Source: Folioceros fuciformis (taxonomy: Eukaryota; Anthocerotophyta; Anthocerotopsida; Anthocerotales). Taken from it: a DNA stretch of 36,725 nt. The notes under the pieces were generated by a model. That model did no database searches. It was not told the DNA's origin and worked only from the letters and a program-made list of their open reading frames with translations. This document shows positions 24,712-35,993 of the stretch, piece after piece; positions within the stretch are counted from its first letter, which is position 1, and every line of letters starts with the position of its first letter. A program made the position numbers and the translations under genes. The stretch covers positions 134,929 to 171,653 of the forward strand of contig JBNGIO010006136.1 of assembly GCA_049999805.1 (NCBI GenBank). The letters run 5' to 3'.

Positions 24712-25476
24712 TTAATTCATAGCGGGCTTATTCCAGGAAAATTTTATATGCTCCTCTTTAATCTTACCGTCCACACCCATGGCTTCAAATATGATCTCCT
24801 TCCTTCCCCAAGCCATGATGGATCTTGCTCCATACAACCATGTTCTACCAAGTAGCACATTATAGCCCGCAGTAGTCTCTGGCCTCATAACCACATAATC
24901 TAGAAGAAATGGAGCTCCGGCTATGATTGTGTGCACCCCAATCACTTCACCTACTGGAGACTTTTCAGACATATCAGCCATTCGAAGCACCTTTTTGGAA
25001 ACCTTAATTTCTAAGCCCAATTTCTTAGCAGTCTCCTCCATCATGATGTTAATGCCTGAACCCGAATCTAGAGGAACTCCTTCGATAACTTGTCCTGCAA
25101 TTTCTATTTGGAGTTCCGCAGGCCCTAGATCCTTCATTTCCATCTCCACTGGCCTTTCACCCTTCATCTTCATGTCCGTTCGCTCTACATCTTTCATTTC
25201 CATCTGTGCTAGCCCTACATCCGTGATTTCCATCTGTGTTACCTCTACATCCTTCATTTCCATCTCCACTAGCCCTACGTCCTTCATTTCCATCTCCGCT
25301 GGGGCTACATCCTTCATGTCCACCTCTGCTAGCCCTACGTCCTTCATTTCCACCTCCACTAGCCCTACCTCCTTCATTTCCACCTCCGCTAGCCCTAGGT
25401 CCTGCATTTCCATCATGATTAGGGAGACTTGCTTCTCTCTCGAATGTGGCTTCCTGAGAATAACTTGAGAATCCAC
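24712..25476 (-). mobile_element. Isolated retropepsin (aspartic protease) reading frame, LTR-retrotransposon type
   Basis: An uninterrupted 254-aa frame from ATG 25476 to a stop at 24712. Residues 1-22 are a short leader, and residues 23-122 are ten decapeptide repeats (see the repeat entry). Residues 123-254 are a retroviral-type aspartic protease: a strand QIEIAGQVIEGVPL, the catalytic DSGSG (Asp137, in place of the more common DTGA/DSGA), a flap-like segment GAPFLLDYVVM, and the LLGRTWL motif that stands for the (I/L)LG hallmark of Ty3-type proteases. The region on either side shows no gag zinc knuckle, reverse transcriptase, RNase H or integrase, and I see no LTRs. It is therefore either a decayed element that kept one intact domain or a host gene derived from one. 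It lies in an AT-rich block between the Nudix and dikinase genes. Confidence 0.8.
25111..25410 (-). repeat. Ten 30-bp repeats encoding decapeptides (EMKDVGLAEV type)
   Basis: Ten consecutive 30-bp units encode variants of EMKDVGLAEV, such as EMKEVGLVEV, DMKDVAPAEM, EMKDVGLVEM, EITDVGLAQM and EMKDLGPAEL. The frame is kept through all units. Met/Ile, Val and the Lys-Asp pair are the best-kept positions. The tract ends directly at the first strand of the retropepsin. The units have diverged from each other without stops or frameshifts. Confidence 0.95.
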
Positions 25477-26164
25477 TTATCTTTATAGCCTAGTCATGAT
25501 CTATAACGTCATATATGTGTTACTTGATATGTGTAACCTGAAACTTTTGAAATTTTGCTATACTTAAAGTTAGGCAAGTGACAGATATATATACACATCA
25601 TAACGGTTCAATCAAAATTCCAAACGGTTGATAATTTTAAATACTTTCTACTTGTACTACAAGCCTTGGGTGGAGTTTTGTTGGTTAAAATTATTAAGAT
25701 ATTTATATGTAGTAGCTTATAGTTTGTATATATTTTGTTAAATAACAATTGGGCATATGGAAAAGACAAGTGTTGCTTAAAGTGTGAGCTTAGGCTTGCA
25801 AGGGTATCTTTTAACACTCTTTTAGGATAGGTTTTTAAATGTATTTTTTTATTTAATTTATTAATAATGAGAATATATAGCTTGACCTCTTTCCAATACT
25901 GTCTAAAAACCAAGTTTATATGTTATACTGTGTAAGATAACTGGAGTAAAATCGAGAAGTACATAATAATCCTATTAGGGAGATTCATGACTCAGAGAAT
26001 CAAACAATTGCTTCAGTTAAGCACACGTATTTCGGTACATACCCAGTTTAATATGTATCACATCTAAAAGTCTAGCGTTTAACCACTGCGCATTCACACT
26101 ACCAACCAGAGTTCTGTTGACCATTACAACACCTCTTGAACGGTAACTGTAGACTTCAGGCCTC
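25477..26164. other. AT-rich intergenic region, dikinase 3' flank
   Basis: Strongly AT-rich, with no convincing gene. The 3' UTR and polyadenylation site of the minus-strand dikinase gene must lie at the right-hand end (below 26165). Positions 25477-25620 would be the upstream region of the retropepsin frame. Confidence 0.5.
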
Positions 26165-29100
26165 TCACTCCGGTTGCGGGCGTGCTTGGACAATATAGAC
26201 AGTATCATCCACAACACACCCCTCCACGTCTTGAGCTGCGCCGAATTTTTGTTCCAAGAAGAAACCAACCGCAGCGAGGCGCTGTCCAATGAGCTTGCGA
26301 TAATCCGTCTCGGTCGAAAGGCGCACTTTGCTGTAGTCGATGATCCTGGGCACGATCTTGGCATTTGCAGACTCCCCAGGTTGCACAATCAATTCATCGC
26401 TGAAGTTGGCAAACGCCATGGTTCTTACGCTCCCGTCAAACTTGCCACACTGAAGACGCCAAGGTGTGCCTTTTTTACCCGATGCCAGAGTCTCTCCCAG
26501 GCCCACAGCTATTTCCGCTTGCACTACGTTTGCATTCCGATCTATCGGACTCACAGTGTGCAGAACGAAACTCAACACTGGGCTCAATAGCTCTTGGACT
26601 AAAACTGCCATTCTTGCTGCTCGCTGGGGAATACCAGCAACTCTTCTGCTAAGAACAGCTCGTCGAGTATAGAGGGATGCCCACACCTCAGATACTGCCT
26701 TGCCAAAGGCTTCCGGCTCAGATGTTCTCACATTTGCAATGGAATCATAGAGACCAGCCCCAGACATACCAGCCAAATCCTCCACATTTGCACTGGATCT
26801 GACGATCAGTCTAGCATCCGCCTGGAAAGCCTTCCCTATACTGTTTATAACCGATGCAGGCAACCTCTGTGCACGAACCAGCGACCTCAGCTCATTACAT
26901 ACTTTATCCAGCTCACCACCTTCCAGTTGGACGGTTTCCACTTTTTCCAATAATGATTCGAACTGCTTGAACTTGCCACTGGCCGACAAAGCCTCCTCCA
27001 TGGCTCCAAAGGGTATCACTCTACCCTCTGGCACTTTAAATGCTGCAGGAACTCCCTGATCGCTGAACACTGCCATCGGCCACACAACCATCAACAGAAA
27101 GACGGAAAACAAGAGACAAATCAGCGCCAGAACAACCTGTAAGACTGAATGCATACCCTTCAGAGCCTGCTCAGCTAATGCAGCCAGTTGCCCACAAAAC
27201 GCAGCCTTCGCACCCGCTGTCTCTGTAACAGCTTTCGACAACTCCAAGATAGTACCAGCTTTACTGGCCACAACCTGAAATTCCACGACGCAGATCTTCA
27301 GCTTACGTGCACATGTATGCTACCTCCTAAGATCCTCCAAGTGACAAAAAATCATCGGAGCATACCTGACTCTCTTTCACAAGCACCTTGGTTCTGCCCG
27401 TAGTAGCTTGCGGGCCGAAGGTACCGTCCCCAGCTGCCTTTTCCTGTGCTGCATGCCTCTTCGTAACGCTTGCGAGCTCCACATCTCCGCTTTTTGGCCC
27501 AGTGTGCGCCGTAACACTCACACCTTCTGGTGTTGCCTCCAACCTGCAACACAACGTTGAGAATACACACGTAACTTGGTATCGTGAAAGGCCTAGAATC
27601 GGAAGTCAGACACACTTCGAGAAGGGAAGACTGTTACTTGATTGTTCGTCCCGCCAGGGCATGGATATCTGCAATCCTGTCCTCGTCATCGCATGTAACA
27701 AACACGACCTTCTCCTGCAGGAATACAGACGGTTGATAGGCTTGGATTAGGCAGCTGGCACAGAACAGAAATTCGCTGAAACTGTAAAGCCATCCCCAGC
27801 ACAGCTACAGACCTGTCGGGCACGGACGCCCAAATGTGATAGATGAGGAAGTTCGTGCTGAAGGATCACACCGGCCACATTACGACCCGCAGCCTTTACC
27901 TGCAGTTTCCACAACACTGATACGAGTTGAAGAGAAGCATTTTCTAATAACTTGAGAGTCGAACAGATTGCATTGGGACAAACCTCCTCGTCACCGTCAG
28001 ATTCCTTCACCAAAAGCACGACGGGCCCCTCGACCGATTTCTGGAGAGAGCCTGGAACAATACGCTCTACCTGTGCCGAAATCACGGTTGTCAGCTTCAT
28101 GATGTGCAGAACTGCTCCAGGTTCAGTGATAGCGGTCTTCGAAGATGAGATACACGAGATTCAAAAATGAAAGCCAGTCAAATTACCCAGATATTACCTC
28201 CAGTAAAGTCCCATACGCCACACCCGGCATAAGTGTATCCCAGCCCTCAGTACCAGTGATAGACCGGACAGCTTTCAGGAGAAGAGAGCACAGCTTGGAA
28301 AGCTGAAAGACTACACTGAGAACACAAGACAACCAGATCAGGAGGGCAGATCAAATCACATACACGCGGACGGTACTTTCTCCCTGAATCACTCACTGCC
28401 TTTTGCAACGACCTGAACTAACATCCCAAGTAAAACGAACCTTGCACGAATTTCAGCTTCTGCATACGTCCTGACACTGTTCTCGGGTATCCCTAACGCC
28501 TTTCCCAGTTTCTGCTCGATTCAAAGAAAACACGGCCGATCAAGGTCGGCATGCGACACTCTGCTACTTTGAACTGCCATCGCTGAAGCTTTACACTGAA
28601 AACTCTGAGAGCAATCCACTCACCTCAACACGATCGGGAAAAAGCTGCAAAATGATGTCGGAGTAGGCTTCTGCAAGACGTCGTGCACGATCCAGAGTCC
28701 CCTTGAGCCTCAAGGCCCATACTCTCAAGCCCTCTTCCTTGTCTACATGGAAGAACCGTGCACGAAACTGGAGTGAGACATCTTTCTTGATTTGTCCAAA
28801 ATGCACCGTCCTTGCTTTCTACTCGTGCCATTTTACGCATAGATCATAAACTTGGTTCGTTTGCTGATTACCTGCGGTCTGGGGAACACCAGCAGCCTGC
28901 CAAGACATCAGCTCATTCTCAATGGCAAGGCATTCTCCCTGCTGGAATCCGGACAAGCCAAGCTGACGAACACCGAGAACCGTTGCACCTAAAGGATGGT
29001 TCCATACTCCAATGTTCCCAACCCGTACTTCTTTTGCAAGCCACTTGGGACCACCAGCAGCATCCAACGTATTTATGAACCTGCGCAAACACAAGATATT

Positions 29101-31640
29101 GGACTCGGCCAACCCTCCTGGTAATCGATGACAAGACATGTTACGAACCTGCTCAGTAGCACAAAAGAGTAGTCCTCCATCCCAATCTCAGACAATCGCC
29201 ACTGTAGAGGAAGAGTACCACTGATGAAGCTCCCAGTTCTTGAAAAAGAGGAGGCGTCAAACAACTAAACCGGAAATGTAGGTCAACACACCTTCTGACG
29301 CATAGCAATAGCATCATCTGGGGCATCATTCCGGAGTCCGCTCTCCAAACCCTTAAGAAGGCCAGCTCTAAAGCCTGTAAGTGCGTGCAGGGTTCCAATC
29401 AAAGCGTCTGTCCCTTTCACAGCACTCCCATTTCCAACAGCCTGGCCCAGTTCATCCAGTTTCTGCAATGGACGGCATGTCCTATCAGACAGAGGAGGGC
29501 ATCAAATGTGGCTCGGAAGCTAATGGAAGGAAGAAAGGAACGTCGAGCTCCTGGAACTGCGCACCCTACCCTCTTCTGACTCAGAAAATTGTCAAGTGCG
29601 GTGGCGTGCATCTCATCCAGAGATGGACGAACACCCTCCAATTGCTCGGTCAAGCTGCGCAAACCAAGATATTCAGCTAGCGTTCCAGACTTACTTCGAA
29701 ACAGAGATGCAACTTGACACTGAAGTGTTGCAGACGGGCATGAAATAGGAAAGGCACTCACTTTCCTGCATTGAAGAAGTCCTTCAACTCGCTGTAGAAA
29801 ATTTTCAGCTGATCGAGAAAGGCTTCGCTATACTCCCCACGGTTCTTGGTGACGCGGGCTAGCAGTGCCTCGGTTGCCACTAGGTCTTCCGGACCAGCAT
29901 TTCGATGAAGCTTGTTCTGAATGGTATGCTTGATTTCTTGCTACAACCGACAGTAAGGACGGTGTGGGCTTCATGGACATGGCAGTACGAGAAAGTCGAC
30001 TCGAATCTAAAAGAAAGTTGTACAAATGATACCTTGAGATCGTGGGGAATATCATTCCTGTGGGCAATGTCCCTTATTCGAGTCAAGGGGACTGCCGCTG
30101 TGAACTCAGCTTTAAAAGCTGGCAAGTTAGGGTGGATCTTTCTCACGACAACGTCGTCCTGCACAGCAGGGACACGTATCTGAACAACCCGATCACGATG
30201 AAAGGTCAACAGCGACAGAATCGACTGTAAGTGAGGGAACTCACCTTGGAAGAGACCTTCTTGTCAGTAACGTGTCTCTCCAACTCGATGAAAATGAGAC
30301 GGGATATCTCTGCATGTTTGTTCGGACGGTGATGACTGCCATCTTCATAGCATTGAACTTGACCAGTATTGATCCACTGACCTTCCCGTTATGCAGGAAA
30401 GCAACCAGTCAGAAAGAAAAAAACTCTGCCGCATCCGACACAGAGGTAGGAAAAATGAGACGCCGGACCATCAGAAAAGCCAGATGCAGCACGTCGATGC
30501 GATGAGACTTAACTACCTTCAGGTAAGCTGCAGAGTAAACGAGGGCGTCCAAACGCTCTGCGTCCCCTAAGTGGCTGGTAACGAGTTCTCGCACCACCTC
30601 CAACTGCAGGCACGGCTCACCAGAACAACTGTCAGGCAGGACGCATGCCATGCTGCTGGAGCGAGCTACACAAATTCACCAGCACTGCACACTCTAGCAA
30701 GGACCAATGGCCAGTCAAGGGGTACCTTCCGCCACCAGTTGCTAGCAGAACGGTCTCCCTCCACAATCTTGAGGGCAGCGCCGTGCAATCCCGACACATC
30801 CCACTTCCCGGACCGCTGGCTGGAGTGCTCGTTGGAGCGCATGAAAGAGATGTCCCTGCCTTGCCAACCTTGCACGAGAGACGTGGACTCTATCTCACCA
30901 GAAGAGGGACTACCTTCCCTGGTCTCCGGCTGGGGCAGATCAGCGTGCGAAACGGCTGTGCCATTCTCAGACGCCACGCTCTCGAGCCCGGGGGGGCGCG
31001 TGACGCAGACGAAATTCACCTGCTCCTGAGTTCTATCCCAATGCGACACCACCTCAAACCCCGCCACCTCCCCGGGAAGCTGCAGAGCCCGGTTAGGCCC
31101 ACCCTCCCAAACAACGTGGCCGTCCCCGGTCACGAGCACGTACTTGAACTCCACAGCCTCCCCCGCATTGGCCTGGATGTCCACCACCCAACCCTCCGGC
31201 GTCCACACCATGGGGATGCGGTTCTGCCAGGAGCCAGTCCAGTCAGCTGAGCCGATGACGGCATGGTGCTCCCCGAATTGCACCTGATGGTCCAGCCGCA
31301 GCCGGAGCCTGACTTTCTGGTCTTGGCAGCGGGTGACCACGGCGGACGCCCTTGGGGAAGCGGCAGCCGAGTGAGACAGTGCAGAACAAGCATGGAAAAC
31401 GCACAAGGTGCGCAAGCGCAAGGCTGGGAACTACCTAGCGTGCATCCTCACGGCGGGGCGAGAGCTGACGAATCTGGCATGGCCGAAGCCGGCACGAGCC
31501 GGGGCGGTGACGGAGGGAGAGGCGCGGCGGCCGGAGTGGCAGGCGGAGTCGAAATCGTCGCGGCTCCCGATCCCGGCCCCGCGCAAGGCGCGAGAGGCCG
31601 CGAGCATTGCGTCCGAGGACAGCAGGCAGTGCAGCGCCAT
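26165..31640 (-). CDS. GWD3: Phosphoglucan water dikinase (PWD/GWD3), chloroplastic
   Basis: 19 exons on the minus strand: 31640-31435, 31350-30726, 30603-30517, 30376-30245, 30179-30033, 29940-29762, 29693-29570, 29462-29292, 29201-29149, 29080-28872, 28742-28624, 28511-28441, 28315-28198, 28070-27984, 27899-27813, 27714-27638, 27543-27366, 27274-27157, 27069-26165. The phases close to 1230 aa (Arabidopsis about 1200). It phosphorylates glucosyl C3 of pre-phosphorylated starch in plastids so that amylases can act. Exon 1 encodes an Arg/Ser/Ala-rich transit peptide. Exon 2 holds a CBM20 starch-binding domain ([17 protein letters not shown]), the mark of PWD rather than GWD1. The phosphohistidine domain has [13 protein letters not shown] with acceptor His798. 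The C-terminal ATP-binding domain has [20 protein letters not shown] and ends [11 protein letters not shown]. The start Met is the least sure part; an in-frame ATG at 31793 also exists. The exon 6/7 junction lies in a variable region. Confidence 0.95.
27070..27156 (-). other. In-frame 87-nt intron without stop codon (exitron-like)
   Basis: The last intron of the dikinase gene has GT-AG borders and is 87 nt, exactly 29 codons, with no in-frame stop. Splicing it out restores the family sequence (ALKG joined to [14 protein letters not shown]). If it is retained, the protein gains 29 residues, including a run of about 20 hydrophobic residues ([16 protein letters not shown]). Whether retention happens cannot be told from DNA. 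Confidence 0.75.
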
Positions 31641-32334
31641 CGCCGAATTGGCTCCGTCCCAGACGGAAAAGGGAAGAGCGCAGCCGGGGCGCTCTGCCTC
31701 GGCTTTCGTCTTCTCTCCAAATCCGAGCTGCTCTCCCAGACGAGGAGGCGAGGGGACGAGCCCGCTTACTTGGCTGCCGGCCCTCCCACACAAGGACCCG
31801 GTCCCGCTCTAGCCCTGCCGAACACGTGGCCTGTGACAGAGAGCCGAGTCGAACACCGCCACCTGTCGCACACATTGCCACGCGGGGCAGTTACCCGCCC
31901 TTCAAACATCGTCGCGGGATTGGATCATTCTTCCTCCCTCCTCTCTCTCTCTCCCTCCACTCCCTTTATTATGTAATATAAGTACGCCTCGTAAGCCAAA
32001 AAAAAAAAAAAACAAAAACATCTGAACCTAAGTTGTAAAATAATCTAGATTCATCAAGGAAAACCCTAGATGGAGCTACAACAAAAATATCTTATATTAA
32101 AATTAGCTTATCTTAACTCAGTTCTTTTATACATGTCAAAGACATGTTATGAAGATTCAATATAAATATTATTATCTACATAAAATCTCTATAAATAATA
32201 TACATATATATATTACTATACTGATTTTTAGGAAAACTTATATACTTTGGATAATCATGATTTTAATTTCATTTTACATTTGGCATAAATTTACAATTTA
32301 TTGAGTCAAGTGTACACCATAGTCATGTTCAAAA
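31641..32334. promoter_or_regulatory. Divergent region between dikinase and U-box genes
   Basis: 694 bases between the dikinase and U-box start codons, which face away from each other. The left part (31641-31975) is GC-rich and probably the dikinase 5' UTR and promoter, with a CT-rich tract at 31936-31966. At about 31975 the composition drops sharply to AT-rich, with an A-run at 31999-32013 and TATA-rich sequence near 32190-32215. The right part would be the U-box promoter. Confidence 0.5.
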
Positions 32335-35300
32335 ATGGACATTGATTTGCAATGGTTTTGGAAGGAGAACGAAGATGGAAGTGATCAAGGAGCATGGCCA
32401 AAAGATGTTATCGAATTGTTGGCTTACATAGTTCTTGAAGGAAGAGAAGTGTTGTGTTATAAAGAACTGTTTTTGGACTTCATAGATAGAATAGTAGCCC
32501 TAGGGCCCTTTTTCCAAGTTCTTCAAGAGGTGTTGGAGAAGAGATTGTGTGTCAATGTGAGTTCAATCCAACAAGAGCAAACAACAAGTGAAGCATTTAA
32601 ATCCTTAGGTGACCAAGAATTGTGTTCCAGTGGGAAACAACTCAAGGATGAAGATGCTAACATTAAGACATGTGCAAGTACTCCAAATGACGAATACAAC
32701 AATGATACTACCATTTCCTCTAAAACTTGTGCCCAAGAAGGAGGTTTAGATGCCTTAGTGACTATGCTAAGACAAGTGGTGGGACTAATTCACCTTTGCA
32801 AAAGTCCTCAACTTCTAACATATGTGCTTTTTGAGAATGAAGAATTGGTTCAAAGACTTGCTTCTATAAGGTTTCGTATGGGAGACATAGTAGAAGCCCT
32901 TCTCCAGAAAATCATAAGTAAAGGTGATATAGTTTTCCGAGAGGCTATTGGTGGTGTGCTTGACACCACAATTGTTGCATACCAAAATTTGCAAAGCAAA
33001 TCCTTCTTAGTTGATGAAGACGACAAAGAGATGATGGATGCCATTTGCACTCTCATAGAGAGGTATAAACCTGGTAGCCAGCCATACATCCTCTCCAAAG
33101 ACCTACACCAACAAGTTGATGGGTTTTTTGAGAGCTTGATCTTGGAAAGTTCGTCTCCAAGAAACATTGTATTTGACCCATTAGAGAAGGAATTTCAAAT
33201 GTTGTGCGAAGCTATTATGTCAACAGGATCTTTTTACTTAGACGCAGAACAATCCAAAACTTTTGAATCGAATCCCCTGAATTCTACAAAAGTAGATAGG
33301 AGAAAAAGTGCCACAAGTGTCATATGGACAAGGCCTCAAGCTTGTGTAGAGAAGCTCCCACCACATAGCCCTCGTGTATTGTTAGAGGTTGATTCTCCCA
33401 CAATACTTTGTGGAGGTTTTATTGAAAAATCTTTACAAGAAACACCAGAAAAAGGTAAGTTGTTATCTATGATATGATCTTACTTCCATATGTTACAAGT
33501 CACATTGTCTTCAAATGTTGTGAAACTGTGATAAGCTTGAGTTCTTATAAAAAGAATGTCTCTTCAGAAATCAATGAAGTTCCAGCTTTGGAGAAGGAAA
33601 ATGCTCCTTCAAGTAGTCAGCGACAATCTTATATTGCTAGGAGTCGTAGGGTGAGTCGTAAATCATTTGGTAGAGGAGATGACGAACCTCCTTGGGAATT
33701 TTTATGTCCTATAAGCAGGGAGCTTATGAGTGATCCAGTCATAGTGGCAACAGGCCAAACTTATGAGCGAAATCCAATTCGAAAGTGGATTGGAGAGGGT
33801 CATCGCAACTGCCCTGTAACAGGTAGCTTCATTTCACAACGTATTCTCATTTTCATTCAACTTAGAAAAGATTTGTTGATAAAAATCATGTAGTCATACC
33901 CACCTGATCTTTTTGCAAAAAATGTGGCAGGGCTTGCATTAAACAACATAGACTTGCTACCTAATTATGCACTCCGCCATGCAATTGAAAGATGGGCTTC
34001 TACTCGCGGAATCACCCTAGCTAAGCCGGAAATCGTCCCAGCACCACGTTCGACTGGAACAACTTATGTAAATCCTGAATGGGGTGGTAGATTGCCTGAC
34101 TCTGATACAGTTGTTATGATCGCTGTTAAAAAATTGTATTGTGGAACAATTGAAGAGCAGGTACGTAACAACTTAAACTTCTAGGGATTCCATCTTATAT
34201 AACAGAGGACAGAAATCACTATTTCATCTTCATTTTCTTGTAGGAGGCAGCACTAGCTCAGCTGTGCAGCATAACAAGTGAAGGCGGGGAGGAGGGAAGG
34301 TACAAAACTGCTGAAGCAGGAGCTGTACCTCCTTTAGTCTACCAATTGGATATTGGCAACATGAAGGCGAAAGAACTGGCAGCTAGATGTATTCGATTTC
34401 TATGTCGTAGTAGTAATCCTATGATTACACAAGCTGCTGCGAGTGCTATTCCATTTCTTGTTAAACTTCTTCGGGAGGTAGGATTTCAATCTCTCATAGA
34501 TCGCTCTCACTCTTTTCTTCATTGTGTATGAAAATCAAACATGCTTCCGTAGCATATCAAAGATGTTTTTTTTAACCTTCAACTGAGTCATGTAGGGTTC
34601 GATGGAAGCTGGAGAAGCTGCAGCTGGAGCCCTTGTAAATTTGTCAGCCAAGACTGATGTGAATAAGATTGCAATTGTAGCAGCTGGCGCCATTCCATGT
34701 TTGGTCACGATGCTAGAGACAAACAATGGGTACGTTGCAGCTCAAGAGGTGGCAGCTGCTGCACTATGCAATCTATCTATTAACAACGACAGCAGAATAC
34801 AAATTGCAACACAAGGAGCTATTCCTCTCCTAGTGCAAGTAAGAGTGCGCAACAAACTCATAAACTAGTAAAAAATACATGTATAATAGAGTGTGGTTCA
34901 ATTTGCTAACTAGGAGACATATGCCTCAGGACCTGACCTGCCGTAGATAGCGTATCTCATGGATCTCCATCACATCGACTTACCAATTTGCTTAGGAAGT
35001 AAAATTAGATCCTCAGAAGCTTGATGGCTTAAGCTTGTTGAAATCTCGCACAAGTATATTTTTTTCACAAAAATTGCTTCTATTTCAAGTATGCTATGAC
35101 ATTTCAATGGTTTTAAAAACATTTATAATGATAACACCTAACAACCCTATTTCCTACTGCCTAACTCTTTAGGTTGTAAAAAATTGTCCAACAAAAGAAG
35201 CCGGTGAATATGCTGCACATGCTCTTGGAAGTTTGGCTTGTGACAATGAGGAAAATGCTCTTATCATGGTTGAGGTACCACAAATACTTTAAGTTGTATA

Positions 35301-35993
35301 ACTCTTTGATATTGCAAAGTACAAAATATTAGGATATAGAAATATATTATATTCAAAAAGTATAAGTTTAAGATACAAATTCTTAAGGATTGCATGTAGG
35401 TGGGAGCGATCCCTGTACTACTGGCTTTTGCGGGTTCTGGCACACCCTGGGCTCAGGATGCTGCAACACGAGCTTTGCGGAATCTATCTTTTATTCCATC
35501 AATCAGGAAGACGCTTCGTGAAGAAGGAGCCATACAACAATTGGGTTCCTTAGTAGATTCAGGCACGCCTAGGTCAGCTGAAGCTGCTGTTACAGCATTA
35601 TGGAATTTGTCACTAGATGCTCAACTTGCTGAACTTCCCCTCCCATCAACTTCATCACCTCTTTTGATCTCTCCTTCAGTTGAGTCAATGTCCACAAATC
35701 AACTTTTGTCAGAAGATATTGGAAATGTAGAACCCAACCATGTAGCAATGAATTCCCCATCCCAAGTCTTACAACTACTTGACATAGAGTCTACAGAACC
35801 AATACCTCTCCCTATTGTAGATTCCATTTCTATAGAGTCAGTCCCTCTACCGATTGGGGATTCCATTCCCGTAGAGTCTTCTCCTCTACCTTTCCCTCAT
35901 TCTATCTCAATAGAATCAATACCTCTACCGTTGCCAGATTCCATGTCTATAGAACCAATACCTTTACCCATGACAGATTCAATGCCCTTGTGA
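32335..35993 (+). CDS. Plant U-box / armadillo-repeat E3 ubiquitin ligase
   Basis: Seven exons: 32335-33454, 33568-33822, 33931-34160, 34244-34477, 34596-34838, 35173-35274, 35400-35993. All introns are GT-AG and the phases close to 925 aa. The N-terminal ~370 residues include the plant U-box N-terminal (UND) helical domain ([26 protein letters not shown]). The U-box is at about 416-490: [20 protein letters not shown], then [20 protein letters not shown], the surface that recruits the E2. Armadillo repeats follow (about 540-790; [45 protein letters not shown]), the substrate-binding part. The C-terminus is a Pro/Ser-rich tail with five 13-residue repeats. PUB-ARM ligases act in immunity, hormone and stress signalling; the target here is unknown. 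Codon use is AT-rich, unlike the other genes. Confidence 0.93.
35793..35987 (+). repeat. Five 39-bp repeats encoding a Pro-rich C-terminal tail
   Basis: The end of the U-box gene is built of five 39-bp units, each a 13-residue variant of [13 protein letters not shown] (others: [52 protein letters not shown]). The last unit is followed by one Leu and the stop codon. Each unit keeps a P-L-P core and a D/H-S pair. Confidence 0.93.

Noticed and set aside
25111-25410. CRISPR-like reading of the 30-bp periodicity
   Set aside because: The units are directly adjacent with no unique spacers, keep a reading frame, and the genome is eukaryotic.
24923-25468. A + strand open frame with Ser/Thr-rich repeats
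   Set aside because: It is antisense to the decapeptide repeats and the retropepsin, which has clear catalytic motifs on the minus strand.
30645-31250. A 201-codon open frame on the + strand
   Set aside because: It lies antisense to exon 2 of the dikinase gene, whose CBM20 domain is clearly coded on the minus strand. GC-rich coding sequence often leaves the opposite strand open.
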